DNA of 38,353 nt from SIG440 sp045591095 (GTDB lineage Bacteria; Bacillota; Clostridia; Monoglobales; Monoglobaceae). This document shows, piece after piece, positions 30,901-38,349 of the stretch. Location: the NCBI GenBank assembly GCA_045591095.1, contig JAZNSF010000044.1, positions 1 to 38,353 of the forward strand, given 5' to 3'. A program made the position numbers and the translations under genes. The notes under the pieces are model-generated. The model searched no databases, had not been told where the DNA came from, and saw only the letters and a list, made by a program, of their open reading frames with translations. Every line of letters begins with the position of its first letter. Within the stretch, counting starts at the first letter, position 1.

Positions 30901-31432
30901 CACCAGTGTTTTGGAAATATTGGAAAACGAAAGCGGAACGTTTGTATCTGATTTAAGGGTGACTTTAGGCGGTATGATTTCAAAACGTAAGGATCAGCTG
31001 ACTAAACGGGGCGAACTTATGTCCTATCTTACATTCGAGGATATGACAGGCGAGATTGAGGTTATTGTATTCCCAAGTCAGGTAAAAAGATTTGAGCAGT
31101 ACCTTAAGGAAGAGAGTATCTGTCAGATTACAGGGAACCTTGACGTTCAGGAAGAAAGAGGTACTAAGATACGGCTCGAAAGTATTTTGCCTATGGATTA
31201 TTCTATGCTCTCCTTTACCAAGCTTTACATAAAGTTAAACTCGACCGATAAAGAAAAGCTAGAGCTTGTAAAGGAAACATTAAGAGGCAGAAACGGAAAT
31301 ATACCAGTAATAGTTTATTATGAAGACACCAAAAAGTCTATGCAGGCACCAAAGAATATGTGGGTTTCAAACGAGTACGATGTAGAAAGGCTAAAGAAAA
31401 TCTTGGGTGAAGACTTTGTAAAAACCGTGTAA
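27992..31432 (+). CDS. dnaE: DNA polymerase III alpha subunit (DnaE type)
   Basis: A 1146-residue replicative polymerase. It has an N-terminal PHP domain (THLHTHTAYSLLDGEGTI, AITDHGCMFGVIDFYEYA), the catalytic core with GPGRGSAAGSIVSYCL and MPDIDIDFCYERRGE carrying the catalytic aspartates (about 350-400), tandem helix-hairpin-helix, and a C-terminal OB fold (FVSDLRVTLGGMISKRK then TFEDMTGEIEVIVFP). The ATG at 27992 after AAGGTGGGGG gives MAFTHLHTHT; an in-frame GTG 9 nt earlier overlaps the ribosome site. Firmicutes normally also have PolC, which would lie outside this window. No intein or break is seen. Confidence 0.96.
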   Translation: MAFTHLHTHTAYSLLDGEGTIKKVLDRAKELGQTAMAITDHGCMFGVIDFYEYAKSIGIKPILGCEVYVAARGRCDKTHELDSSSSHLILLAKNNIGYKNLINIVSIGYVEGFYYRPRIDMETLRENSEGIVALSACMMGVVSKKILNGNYDDAKTAALQFIDVFGKDNYFIEIQDHGIYEQKMLNSELVRLARELDLGIVATNDIHYVKQEDAEFQDVLMCIQMGKTIYDEDRMKMSSDQMFVKSEAEMLELFSYIPEAIENTQKIADMCNVDIEFGKLHLPKFDLPKGYTSYEYLSELCYAGLVKRYPDVTDELKARLSYELSTIEKMGYTDYFLIVWDFIHFAKENGIMVGPGRGSAAGSIVSYCLEITNIDPIKYELIFERFLNPERVTMPDIDIDFCYERRGEVIEYVIQKYGADKVAQIVTFGTMAAKLAIRDTGRALDMPYGFVDGVAKQIPNELNITIEKALESNNQLKDMYDSDPQVKRLIDVSSELEGLPRHTSTHAAGVVITREPVQTYVPLSRNDDVITTQFTMTTIERLGLLKMDFLGLRTLTVIRDAVENIKKAWGIEIDMDSIDVNDKETYEMISKGDTDGVFQLESAGMKEFMKELKPSSIEDVIAGISLYRPGPMDSIPQYIKNKNSGSIVYKHPLLENILNVTYGCIVYQEQVMQIVRELGGYSLGRADLVRRAMSKKKTEVMEEERRNFVYGIKDERGNVLVEGAMSRGIDEKVAISIFDEMMDFAKYAFNKSHAAAYAFVSYQTAWLKCHYPTEFYAATLTSVLGQSTKVTKYINTAKKQEIRLLPPDINKSYSGFVPDGKDIRFGLAAIKNVGSAFIDDMAKERERNGEFLSFTDFCNRMADKKLNKRLVESMIKSGAFDTLGLTRATLLSVYEKTIDSAVKEQKNAVSGQLDFFGMFEENEKMTGDSFTIIPELQKREVLNMEKEYMGIYVSGHPLDGMENMISKVSSTSVLEILENESGTFVSDLRVTLGGMISKRKDQLTKRGELMSYLTFEDMTGEIEVIVFPSQVKRFEQYLKEESICQITGNLDVQEERGTKIRLESILPMDYSMLSFTKLYIKLNSTDKEKLELVKETLRGRNGNIPVIVYYEDTKKSMQAPKNMWVSNEYDVERLKKILGEDFVKTV

Positions 31433-31455
31433 ATAAAAGGAGGGGTATTTAAAAT

Positions 31456-32622
31456 ATGATAAAAATACTCACTAGAATATTTCTTAAAAATACCGAAAGC
31501 CTTGATATAATAGAAAAACGTACTAAATTTTCAATTTTTGCAGGGATTTTAGGTATAGTTTGTAATGCCGTGCTTTTTCTCTTAAAGCTTGTTGTAGGGA
31601 TGGCTATGTCAAGTATTGCCATTATCTCTGATGCCTGCAACAATTTGTCAGATGCGGGTTCATCCGTAGTATCTATAGTCGGAGCAAAGCTAAGCGGAAA
31701 GAAGCCTGACCGCGAGCACCCTTTTGGGCACGGCAGGATGGAATATGTGTTTTCGCTGATTGTCGCATTTATAATTATGCTTGTAGGTTTTGAACTGTTT
31801 AAAACCTCGGCGGTAAAAGTTTTTAAGCCTGACTTAATAGAAGTAAAACCCGCTATGATGGTTATTTTATGCGCATCAGTACTTATTAAGCTTTGGATGT
31901 ATAGCTATAACAAATATATAGGAAAACAAATAAATTCCGGCATATTACTGGCAGCATCAAGGGATAGCGTGAATGATGCGATTGCGACGGGTGCGGTTAT
32001 CGTCAGCTCTTGTCTAGGCAAGGCTCTTAGTGCCCCTTGGATTGATGGGGCGGTAGGTGCAGTGGTTTCGATTGTTATTATGTATTCGGGACTCAGTATA
32101 GCTCTTGGTACTATCGGCCTGTTACTTGGAACGCCGCCCGAGAAAGAAACTATCGAAAGCCTGAAAAAATATATTTTAGAAGCTCCTGGTGTTTCGGGCG
32201 TTCATGATTTGATTGTCCATGATTATGGCCCGGGAAGGAGACTTGCCTCAGTCCATGCAGAGGTTCCGGATGATTGTGATGTTGTAGAAATTCACGAGGT
32301 AATTGATGATTTAGAAAAGAAAATCGAAAGCGAGATGGGAATTCATATTGTAATACATATGGACCCTATTGCAGTAAATTGCGAAAAGACTCAGAAGGTA
32401 CGCGAAGATGTGAAGTCAATCGTCAAGTCTGTTGACGAAAGAATGAATATCCATGACTTCAGAATGACAGATGGAATAAATACTATCAACCTTATTTTTG
32501 ATGTCGAGGTGCCACCGGATTTTGATGATATCGAAGGCACTAAAACTTTGATTTGCAAAAAAATCCATGAAACAGACGATAGATATAATGCGGTAATAAA
32601 CATAGATTTTATGTATGATTGA
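31456..32622 (+). CDS. Cation diffusion facilitator metal transporter
   Basis: A 388-residue CDF-family exporter of divalent metals (Zn2+, Mn2+, Fe2+ or Co2+) driven by proton exchange. Six membrane helices occupy about residues 25-215. The metal-site residues are in ISDACNNLSDAGSS (helix 2) and ASRDSVNDAIATG (helix 5), and DREHPFGHGRMEY joins helices 2 and 3. The cytosolic C-terminal domain is long and appears to hold two ferredoxin-like halves. The D/D pattern in helices 2 and 5 suits the Mn/Fe-type clade more than the H/D zinc type, but this is inference. AGGAGG precedes the start. Confidence 0.92.
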   Translation: MIKILTRIFLKNTESLDIIEKRTKFSIFAGILGIVCNAVLFLLKLVVGMAMSSIAIISDACNNLSDAGSSVVSIVGAKLSGKKPDREHPFGHGRMEYVFSLIVAFIIMLVGFELFKTSAVKVFKPDLIEVKPAMMVILCASVLIKLWMYSYNKYIGKQINSGILLAASRDSVNDAIATGAVIVSSCLGKALSAPWIDGAVGAVVSIVIMYSGLSIALGTIGLLLGTPPEKETIESLKKYILEAPGVSGVHDLIVHDYGPGRRLASVHAEVPDDCDVVEIHEVIDDLEKKIESEMGIHIVIHMDPIAVNCEKTQKVREDVKSIVKSVDERMNIHDFRMTDGINTINLIFDVEVPPDFDDIEGTKTLICKKIHETDDRYNAVINIDFMYD

Positions 32623-32653
32623 TAGATTGACTTTTGATTAGCACTAAAAATGC

Positions 32654-32714
32654 TTGCAAATTGGACAAAAATGGTGTATAATTAACCTAGAAAGGATAAT
32701 CAGGTTTATCCTTA
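32654..32714 (+). promoter_or_regulatory. hpf promoter and 5' leader hairpin
   Basis: TTGCAA (32654-32659), a 17-bp spacer and TATAAT (32677-32682). The leader then holds a perfect 8-bp stem, AAGGATAA with TTATCCTT and a 6-nt loop, at about 32692-32713, before the GGAGG of hpf. The hairpin is not a terminator and may affect mRNA stability. Confidence 0.65.
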
Positions 32715-32742
32715 GATTTTAAGTTTGAATGGAGGCAAGTGT

Positions 32743-33279
32743 ATGAAGTACAATGTTATTTGTAAGAAGGTAGAACTATCCGACAGCCGAAAGGAAAAAC
32801 TACTGGCAAAGCTCAAAAAGCTTGACAAGTTCTTTGACGAAAGCATTGAATGTAAGGTTCTTGTAAGTGAGCAAAAGTTAGATATTGTTATGGAGATAAC
32901 TATAATCAATAAAAGTCTTATCTTAAGAGCAGAAGCTCGTGACCGCGACCTTATTTCGGCAGCAGACGAATGTTTGTCAAACCTTGACCGGCAGATAAGA
33001 AAGCACAAGACAAAACTTGCAAAGCATTTGCATCAGCCCAGCATTGCACAATATGCGTCTATCTCCGAAAATCCCGAGCCTGTTGATGATGATTCTTCAG
33101 ACTTTAAGATTATCAAAACAAAGAAGGTTGAATCAAAACCAATGTCAGAGGAAGAAGCAGTTCTTCAGATGAATATGCTTGGTCATGATTTCTTTATATT
33201 CCTAAATCCCGATACCCAAAGGGATAACGTAGTTTATCGTCGCAAGGACGGAAATTACGGGTTAATCGAAACAGAATAA
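32743..33279 (+). CDS. hpf: Ribosome hibernation promoting factor, long form
   Basis: A 178-residue protein of the S30AE family. The N-terminal domain (1-100) would bind the 30S decoding centre; the C-terminal domain (MSEEEAVLQMNMLGHDFFIF, NPDTQRDNVVYRRKDGNYGLIE, about 125-178) dimerises and pairs ribosomes into inactive 100S particles. The long form is the usual Firmicutes version. The ATG at 32743 has GGAGG 7 nt upstream; an earlier in-frame ATG includes the ribosome site itself. It is monocistronic, with its own promoter and terminator. Confidence 0.94.
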   Translation: MKYNVICKKVELSDSRKEKLLAKLKKLDKFFDESIECKVLVSEQKLDIVMEITIINKSLILRAEARDRDLISAADECLSNLDRQIRKHKTKLAKHLHQPSIAQYASISENPEPVDDDSSDFKIIKTKKVESKPMSEEEAVLQMNMLGHDFFIFLNPDTQRDNVVYRRKDGNYGLIETE

Positions 33280-33290
33280 GTTTTAAAACG

Positions 33291-33325
33291 ACCCCTGGTT
33301 GCTGATTAGCAACCGGGGGTTTTGT
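33291..33325. terminator. Strong bidirectional terminator between hpf and the S24 repressor
   Basis: A 13-bp stem with one G-T pair (33291-33303 with 33308-33320, GATT loop) is followed by TTTTGTTT on the plus strand. On the minus strand it is followed by CGTTTTAAAA. It serves the two convergent genes. Confidence 0.88.
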
Positions 33326-33328
33326 TTA

Positions 33329-33985
33329 TTAAAGATATTTTGTAATTTCTTTTACTATGCCCACAACTGTTACTCTTGATGCATCGTCATTTTCGAAACG
33401 TTTAACGGGGTAGTAAGGATTGATAGATTCAAGTTCTACAAAATTTGTACCATAATTTATTTTTTTAACAAAAGCGTCTACCTGGTCCAAAAGGACTACT
33501 GCTACATCACCACTTTCGGCTCTGGACTGAAGCCTTACAAGAATCTGGCTTCCGTCATCAATCAGCGGAGACATACTGTCGCCCGACACATTTATGCGGA
33601 TATATTCCTCCGGTGATGCGCCATAAGGGAGATAGGTAGGGACAAAGTCGCGTGGCGAACTGTCGGCAACCCTGCCAAGACCGGCTGATACACTGTCAAA
33701 TACAGGAATATTAAAAACATTGTCATTTGCCGAAAATTCCGGTTGGATAATCTCAATATTAGGGTTATCGCTGCGTCCTAAAAGATAGTCGGAAGATATA
33801 TCAAGTATTTCGGTAAGATTACTTACAACACTTACGAGCGGCTCTTGCTTGTTGTTCTCGTATTTTGAAAGAGTACCTTTGCTAAGCCCTCCGTCAAAAC
33901 GGCGGTTGTATTTTAAGGCAAGCTCTTCAAGCGTCATATTTTTTGCACGTCTGCATTCTTTTAATTTGTCACCAAAATTATACAC
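33329..33985 (-). CDS. S24-type self-cleaving repressor (XRE + LexA-like peptidase)
   Basis: A 218-residue regulator. The N-terminal helix-turn-helix (MTLEELALKYN, GLSKGTLSKYENNKQEP, about 18-50) is followed by a linker with the Ala-Gly cleavage site in SVSAGLGRV and an S24 peptidase: nucleophile serine in VSGDSMSPLIDDGS and the lysine in DAFVKKINYG. Such repressors cut themselves when RecA filaments form, releasing target genes after DNA damage. The GTG start follows AAGGAG. It lies outside the integrated element, with no phage genes around it, and faces a 42-residue peptide gene whose promoter is packed with its probable operators. Confidence 0.9.
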   Translation of the reverse strand: MYNFGDKLKECRRAKNMTLEELALKYNRRFDGGLSKGTLSKYENNKQEPLVSVVSNLTEILDISSDYLLGRSDNPNIEIIQPEFSANDNVFNIPVFDSVSAGLGRVADSSPRDFVPTYLPYGASPEEYIRINVSGDSMSPLIDDGSQILVRLQSRAESGDVAVVLLDQVDAFVKKINYGTNFVELESINPYYPVKRFENDDASRVTVVGIVKEITKYL

Positions 33986-34017
33986 AGGATATCACTCCTT
34001 AAGTTTTTTACAATTTT

Positions 34018-34152
34018 AGTATAACATACATTTTTTGAAATTGCAAGAAAAAAGTTTCGATTTTAATAAAAAATTTCAAAAAAGTTGTTGACAACGAAAC
34101 AAAACTATGTTATTATGTAGGAAAGTTAAGGAAAACGAAACGAAAAGTTTCG
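34018..34152. promoter_or_regulatory. Divergent promoters and CGAAAC operators of the S24 repressor
   Basis: Leftward: TTGCAA (34046-34041), 17-bp spacer, TATACT (34023-34018). Rightward: TTGACA (34088-34093), 17-bp spacer, TATTAT (34111-34116). The box CGAAAC/GTTTCG occurs four times: GTTTCG at 34054, CGAAAC at 34095 (inside the rightward promoter spacer) and a perfect dyad CGAAAC-GAAAA-GTTTCG at 34136-34152 just past the predicted start. This is a classic autoregulated repressor layout. Confidence 0.78.
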
Positions 34153-34192
34153 AAAATAATTATGTAATAATATAATTGAAAGGGAAATTATT

Positions 34193-34321
34193 ATGAAGAA
34201 GGTAAAGTTCAATAAGAAAAGATTTTTTAAGTTTGTGTTTATAGTTTCTACACTAGTTTTGGGCGCTTATGTAGAAAACGGCAACATTACAGGAGCGCTT
34301 GTGCTGGCAATGCTCATTTAA
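34193..34321 (+). CDS. Small membrane peptide controlled by the S24 repressor (42 aa)
   Basis: The short frame encodes a very basic N-terminus (MKKVKFNKKRFFKF) then a hydrophobic segment (VFIVSTLVLGAYV), a short polar turn (ENGNIT) and a second hydrophobic stretch (GALVLAMLI). It looks like a small inner-membrane peptide. AAAGGGA lies about 8 nt before the ATG. It is the only gene downstream of the rightward promoter that carries the CGAAAC operators. By analogy with SOS-controlled membrane peptides it could slow growth or depolarise the membrane after DNA damage; that role is inference. No family is recognised. Confidence 0.62.
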   Translation: MKKVKFNKKRFFKFVFIVSTLVLGAYVENGNITGALVLAMLI

Positions 34322-34628
34322 TGCCTGATACCTTTGGGACATAAAGTATCTTGATAAAGTTATAGTCTTTTGCCAGTATTTTTAATATACTGAAAGTATC
34401 ATCCGATGAGCCAAGGTCAAGGATAAGAAGTTTGTCATTGGTATGAAGTCTTGCTTTGTTTTGAAAAGTCTTTGTCAGATTACGAACAATGCCCTCAATA
34501 TAGTCTTCCGAGTCTCTGATCAGCAAAACGGTATATGTGGGTGGAGATTGGGATGGCCGAGAGATGTAGAGAGTAGTAAGACCTATAACAATAAAGATTG
34601 CTTCCCAAAATAGAATTAAGTAGCCCAT
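34314..34628 (-). CDS. Small membrane-anchored glycosyltransferase-fold protein (104 aa)
   Basis: An N-terminal hydrophobic helix (about residues 3-22) is followed by a sequence that reads like the first half of a GT-A (family 2) fold: YTVLLIRDSEDYIEGIVRNL, then KLLILDLGSSDDTFSILKIL. The DxGSSDDT block is the nucleotide-sugar motif, but the protein stops before the catalytic DxD and acceptor parts, so it is probably not an active transferase by itself. AAGGAGGGT precedes the ATG, so it is expressed as a small protein rather than being random. Its 3' end overlaps the 42-residue peptide gene by 8 bp, convergently. Confidence 0.6.
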   Translation of the reverse strand: MGYLILFWEAIFIVIGLTTLYISRPSQSPPTYTVLLIRDSEDYIEGIVRNLTKTFQNKARLHTNDKLLILDLGSSDDTFSILKILAKDYNFIKILYVPKVSGIK

Positions 34629-34708
34629 AAATACCCTCCTTTTATGAAAGTATATGATAAAATAAGAAATGTGTTAAATAAGCTAACGGCTAAATTGGTA
34701 AAAAACAG

Positions 34709-34737
34709 TTGACTAACAGCGAAAAAACATATATAAT
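34709..34737 (+). promoter_or_regulatory. Promoter of the DivIVA-like gene
   Basis: TTGACT (34709-34714), 17-bp spacer, TATAAT (34732-34737), 49 bp before the start codon and followed by a GGAGG ribosome site. Confidence 0.8.
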
Positions 34738-34786
34738 GTACTATAGAGGAAAATCAGGTATTTATATATGTTTGGAGGAGTAATTT

Positions 34787-35362
34787 ATGGCTGGGAAAAA
34801 ACTTAGAAGCAGTCTTTTTGGGTTTAAAAAGTCAGATGTATTTGGATATATTTGCGAGATTGACGAAAAAGCCGAAGCAAAGCTTTTGGAAAAGGATAAT
34901 GAGATTTCGGCGCTTAAAACCCAAATTGCAAGTCTCCAAGAAAACCGCGAAGCTATAATCAGTGTTTTGCAGATTGCTGAGGCTAATGCAAAAGAGCTTG
35001 TTAAGTCTGCCCGCGAGGAAGCGGAAGAAATTTTGACAAAAGCTGATGAAGAAGCAAGAGAGAAAAAGGAGCTTGTAAACCGCGAGATTGAAATTAAACG
35101 CAGAGCTGTAAAGAACTACTACATGAACGAAAATAAAAAGATTGAGCAAATCCGCAGCGATGTGGAGCGTATGCGTCAAAACTCTCTTGAAGCAATCAAA
35201 CGTTTTGAAGCGGAGCTTCGCCAGGTTGGTCGCATGACAGAAAATAGCTCGGCATACGTAAATTCTGCAATTGAATACGCAGAAAGTGGCACCAATATGG
35301 AAACATTCAGTGATGTTGAAAGAACAATTCCTGTTCATATTATAGAGTCAATCAAGGAATAA
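34787..35362 (+). CDS. DivIVA-like coiled-coil protein
   Basis: A 191-residue protein. The start, KLRSSLFGFKKSDVFGYICEIDEKAE, resembles the DivIVA N-terminal dimerisation and membrane-binding segment (KS-x-V--Y). Residues about 30-150 are a long charged coiled coil (EISALKTQIASLQEN, REEAEEILTKADEEAREKKE). DivIVA-family proteins mark curved membranes at septa and poles and recruit division or wall-synthesis partners. It is monocistronic. It is shorter and more divergent than canonical DivIVA, so the exact role is open. Confidence 0.72.
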   Translation: MAGKKLRSSLFGFKKSDVFGYICEIDEKAEAKLLEKDNEISALKTQIASLQENREAIISVLQIAEANAKELVKSAREEAEEILTKADEEAREKKELVNREIEIKRRAVKNYYMNENKKIEQIRSDVERMRQNSLEAIKRFEAELRQVGRMTENSSAYVNSAIEYAESGTNMETFSDVERTIPVHIIESIKE

Positions 35363-35434
35363 TTTTCTTGCATCACATTACAATAAATATTACATAATAT
35401 ATAATTAGGTGATTTAATAATCACAATATAAAAT

Positions 35435-35467
35435 ACGCTTATCTGTTCCGCTGATAGGCGTTATTTT
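35435..35467 (+). terminator. Terminator after the DivIVA-like gene
   Basis: ACGCTTATC (35435-35443) and GATAGGCGT (35453-35461) form a 9-bp stem with one G-T pair, then TATTTT. A small dyad GTGATT/AATCAC lies just before (35410-35425). Confidence 0.7.
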
Positions 35468-35492
35468 CAGTAATAGGGCGGAAAGAAAGGCG

Positions 35493-36656
35493 ATGAAATC
35501 AGCATTGGAAACAGTATATCTTGACAATAGTGCAACTACCCAGGTATACAAGGAAAGTGCGCTTTTAGCAGCTGATGCAATGTGTAATTTTTACGGAAAT
35601 CCGTCTTCCTTACATCGAAAAGGTATTGAAGCGGAAAAACTGATAAAAACTGCAAAAGAACAAATTGCGAGTACCATCAAAGCCTCCCCTGCTGAAATAT
35701 ATTTTACTTCGGGTGGTACCGAAGCCGATAATTTGGCTATTATAGGAGGATGCAGCGCGAGTCGTGGCAAACACATTATTAGTACAAATGTAGAACATCC
35801 TGCTGTTATGGCTACACTTCAGCATATGGAAAAAAAGAGTTACTCTATCGACCATATTCCTGTCCAAAAAAATGGAATAATCGATTTGGATAAGTTTTCA
35901 AAAATGATTCGAAAGGATACAGCACTAGTGTCCTGTATGCTTGTTAATAATGAAATAGGCTCTGTAGAGCCAGTAGAAAAAATGGTAAGGATATTAAAGA
36001 AAACAAATCCTTCGGCACTATTTCATATAGATGCTGTGCAAGGTTATGGGAAAATTCCAATCGATGTTTCGACTTTGGATGTGGATTTTATATCATTAAG
36101 CAGTCACAAAATCCATGGACCTAAGGGAGTAGGGGCGCTATATATCAGAAACAAATCAAAAATAGCCCCCATACAATTTGGTGGTGGACAGCAAGGAGGT
36201 ATAAGGCCCGGCACGGAAAATGTTCCGGGAATAGCGGCTTTTGGACTTTCTGCCGAAGTTTGCCACAAGAATATGGCCGAGAAAATTGAAAAAATGAGGT
36301 ATTTAAAGAATAAACTTAAAAAAGGGATACAAGAAAATATTGAGGATGTCCTGATTAACACCCCCGAGGAAAATTCGGCACCACATATTTTAAACGTATC
36401 ATTTGCCTTTGTTAAGTCAGAGGTACTGCTTCATTCTTTGGAGCTTGACGGGATTTATGTCTCATCCGGTTCGGCTTGCTCCAGCCATAAAAAAGGACCG
36501 AGTTATGTTCTTACTGCGATTGGCGTTGATCGGAAAATGATTGACGGGAGCATCAGATTCAGTCTTTCTGAATTTACCACGGAAGAAGAAATTGACTATA
36601 CCATTGAAAAGTTGGCTAAAAATGTAAAGAATATACGAAAACTAATGAAAAGATAA
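35493..36656 (+). CDS. Cysteine desulfurase (NifS/IscS class)
   Basis: A 387-residue PLP enzyme that takes sulfur from cysteine as an enzyme-bound persulfide. TVYLDNSATTQVY starts the fold; FTSGGTEADNLAI binds PLP; SLSSHKIHGPKGVG carries the PLP-binding lysine; SSGSACSSHKKGPS holds the active cysteine on the mobile loop. It starts after GAAAGG. thiI follows after 12 nt, and in Bacillota a desulfurase next to thiI (like B. subtilis NifZ) supplies sulfur for tRNA 4-thiouridine. That dedicated role is inferred from context. Confidence 0.92.
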   Translation: MKSALETVYLDNSATTQVYKESALLAADAMCNFYGNPSSLHRKGIEAEKLIKTAKEQIASTIKASPAEIYFTSGGTEADNLAIIGGCSASRGKHIISTNVEHPAVMATLQHMEKKSYSIDHIPVQKNGIIDLDKFSKMIRKDTALVSCMLVNNEIGSVEPVEKMVRILKKTNPSALFHIDAVQGYGKIPIDVSTLDVDFISLSSHKIHGPKGVGALYIRNKSKIAPIQFGGGQQGGIRPGTENVPGIAAFGLSAEVCHKNMAEKIEKMRYLKNKLKKGIQENIEDVLINTPEENSAPHILNVSFAFVKSEVLLHSLELDGIYVSSGSACSSHKKGPSYVLTAIGVDRKMIDGSIRFSLSEFTTEEEIDYTIEKLAKNVKNIRKLMKR

Positions 36657-36668
36657 CAGGTGGTATAT

Positions 36669-37844
36669 ATGCAAAAGATAGATTTAATTTTGTTAAAATA
36701 CGGAGAAATTGCACTTAAAGGTCTTAACAAGCCTTTGTTTGAAAGGAAGCTTCTTGATAATATCAAAAGCAGGCTTGATAAGGTGGGTAAGTTTAGTGTA
36801 AGACGCGCGCAATCTACAGTATATGTTGAGCCCTTAGAGGATAATGCTGATATGAATAGGGCATTAAAGATATTACAAAAGATTTTTGGTATTGTAAATA
36901 TCTGTCCGGTAGTGAAATGCGAAAAAGATATGGAAAGCATTGCGCGTACAACGATAGAGTGTCTTAGTGAGCTTGACTTAATCGGGAAAACCTTTAAGGT
37001 TGAAGCAAAGAGAGAAGACAAAAAGTTCCCTCTTAATTCGCCTCAGCTTTGTATGGAGCTTGGCGGAAAAATTCTTGAGGCTGTTGATGGCCTCAGTGTT
37101 GATGTGCACAATCCGGACATTTTGGTTAATGTTGAAGTTCGTGGCGAAGCATATGTGTATACTGAGAAACTAAAAGGTGCAGGTGGTATGCCTGTCGGCA
37201 CAAATGGCAAAGCGACTATACTTTTGTCAGGAGGCATAGACAGCCCTGTTGCAGGATATATGATTGCAAAACGTGGCGTAGAGCTTGAAGCAGTACACTT
37301 TCACAGTCATCCGTATACAAGTGACAGAGCTAAGGAAAAGGTGATCGACCTTGCCAAAGAAATGGTTGAATATTGCGGCAAAATAAAACTGCATATAGTG
37401 CCTTTTACCGAAATTCAGCTAGCGATTATCGAAAAATGTCCAGAAAATTATCTGACTATAATTATGCGAAGGATTATGATGAGGATAGCAGAAAAGGTTT
37501 CCTCGGCTAATGGCTCTATGGCGCTTATTACAGGCGAGAGCATTGGTCAGGTTGCAAGTCAGACCATGGAAAGCCTTGTTTGTACCGATAATGCGGTATC
37601 TATGCCGGTATTCAGACCGCTGATTGGTATGGACAAAGAGGAAATTGTTACTATTTCCAAGAAAATCGAAACCTACGAAACTTCGATACTTCCTTATGAA
37701 GACTGCTGTACGATTTTTGTGCCAAAGCATCCAAAGACAAAGCCACATCTAGCCGAAATAATCGAAGCAGAAAAGGCACTTTTAGATATCGAAGAAATGA
37801 TTGAAAAAGCAATTTCTGAAGATGAAGTTTTGGTGATTAAATAA
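36669..37844 (+). CDS. thiI: tRNA 4-thiouridine synthetase ThiI
   Basis: A 391-residue enzyme that makes 4-thiouridine at tRNA position 8. The N-terminal ferredoxin-like region (LLKYGEIALKGLNK) and THUMP domain (to about 165) bind tRNA. The PP-loop ATP-binding motif is LLSGGIDSPVAGYM near residue 182, and GESIGQVASQTMESL and CTDNAVSMPVFRP follow. There is no C-terminal rhodanese domain, as in Bacillus, so sulfur comes from the partner desulfurase upstream. ATG with AGGTGG; its stop overlaps the next start by one base. Confidence 0.95.
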   Translation: MQKIDLILLKYGEIALKGLNKPLFERKLLDNIKSRLDKVGKFSVRRAQSTVYVEPLEDNADMNRALKILQKIFGIVNICPVVKCEKDMESIARTTIECLSELDLIGKTFKVEAKREDKKFPLNSPQLCMELGGKILEAVDGLSVDVHNPDILVNVEVRGEAYVYTEKLKGAGGMPVGTNGKATILLSGGIDSPVAGYMIAKRGVELEAVHFHSHPYTSDRAKEKVIDLAKEMVEYCGKIKLHIVPFTEIQLAIIEKCPENYLTIIMRRIMMRIAEKVSSANGSMALITGESIGQVASQTMESLVCTDNAVSMPVFRPLIGMDKEEIVTISKKIETYETSILPYEDCCTIFVPKHPKTKPHLAEIIEAEKALLDIEEMIEKAISEDEVLVIK

Positions 37845-38323
37845 TGGAAAGTATCGAAAAAATTATTTGCAAAAATCTCCTTGATAGAGGTCTTAAAATA
37901 TCAACTGCTGAAAGCTGTACGGGGGGACTTGTTGCTGCCGCGATTACCTCTGTCTCTGGCTCGTCGGGTTGCTTTGACTGTGGGGTTGTCAGCTACTCTA
38001 ACGAGCAAAAGCAAAAGCTTTTGGGAGTAAAGAAAGAAACCCTTGAAAAGTACGGTGCGGTATCTTGTGAGGTTGCTCGCGAGATGTCGGAGGGTGTAAG
38101 ACTTATTTCGGGTGCAGATATTGGAGTTTCGGTTACCGGAATTGCAGGTCCAACCGGGGGAACCCCCGAGAAACCTGTAGGTACAGTTTGGATAGGGATT
38201 TCAAGTAACTTGGGGAGCGATGCCATTAAATTTCTGTTTGAAGGTAGCAGAGACGAGGTAAGACACCAAACAGTAAATAAAGCTTTGAAAATGGCAAATC
38301 AAACTGTTTTAAAGTTAAAATAA
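37844..38323 (+). CDS. CinA C-terminal domain protein (NMN amidohydrolase type)
   Basis: A 159-residue stand-alone CinA C-terminal domain, the PncC-type nicotinamide-nucleotide amidase that recycles NMN to NaMN in NAD metabolism. Signature blocks are STAESCTGGLVAAAITSVSGSS (residues about 20-41), VVSYSNEQKQKLLGV and SVTGIAGPTGGTPEKPVGTVWIG. The N-terminal MoCF-like domain of full CinA is absent, as in many Clostridia. The ATG is translationally coupled to thiI (one-base overlap). Confidence 0.9.
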   Translation: MESIEKIICKNLLDRGLKISTAESCTGGLVAAAITSVSGSSGCFDCGVVSYSNEQKQKLLGVKKETLEKYGAVSCEVAREMSEGVRLISGADIGVSVTGIAGPTGGTPEKPVGTVWIGISSNLGSDAIKFLFEGSRDEVRHQTVNKALKMANQTVLKLK

Positions 38324-38325
38324 AA

Positions 38326-38349
38326 GAAGTGCCTATGCATAGGCACTTC
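38326..38349 (+). terminator. Palindromic terminator stem at the window end
   Basis: A perfect 24-bp palindrome: GAAGTGCCTATG (38326-38337) and its reverse complement CATAGGCACTTC (38338-38349), three bases after the cinA-like stop. The sequence downstream leaves the window, so a T-run cannot be seen. Confidence 0.7.

Noticed and set aside
34832..35338. A 168-codon minus-strand frame inside the DivIVA-like gene
   Set aside because: Cysteine- and phenylalanine-rich antisense of a lysine/glutamate coiled coil; a common artefact.
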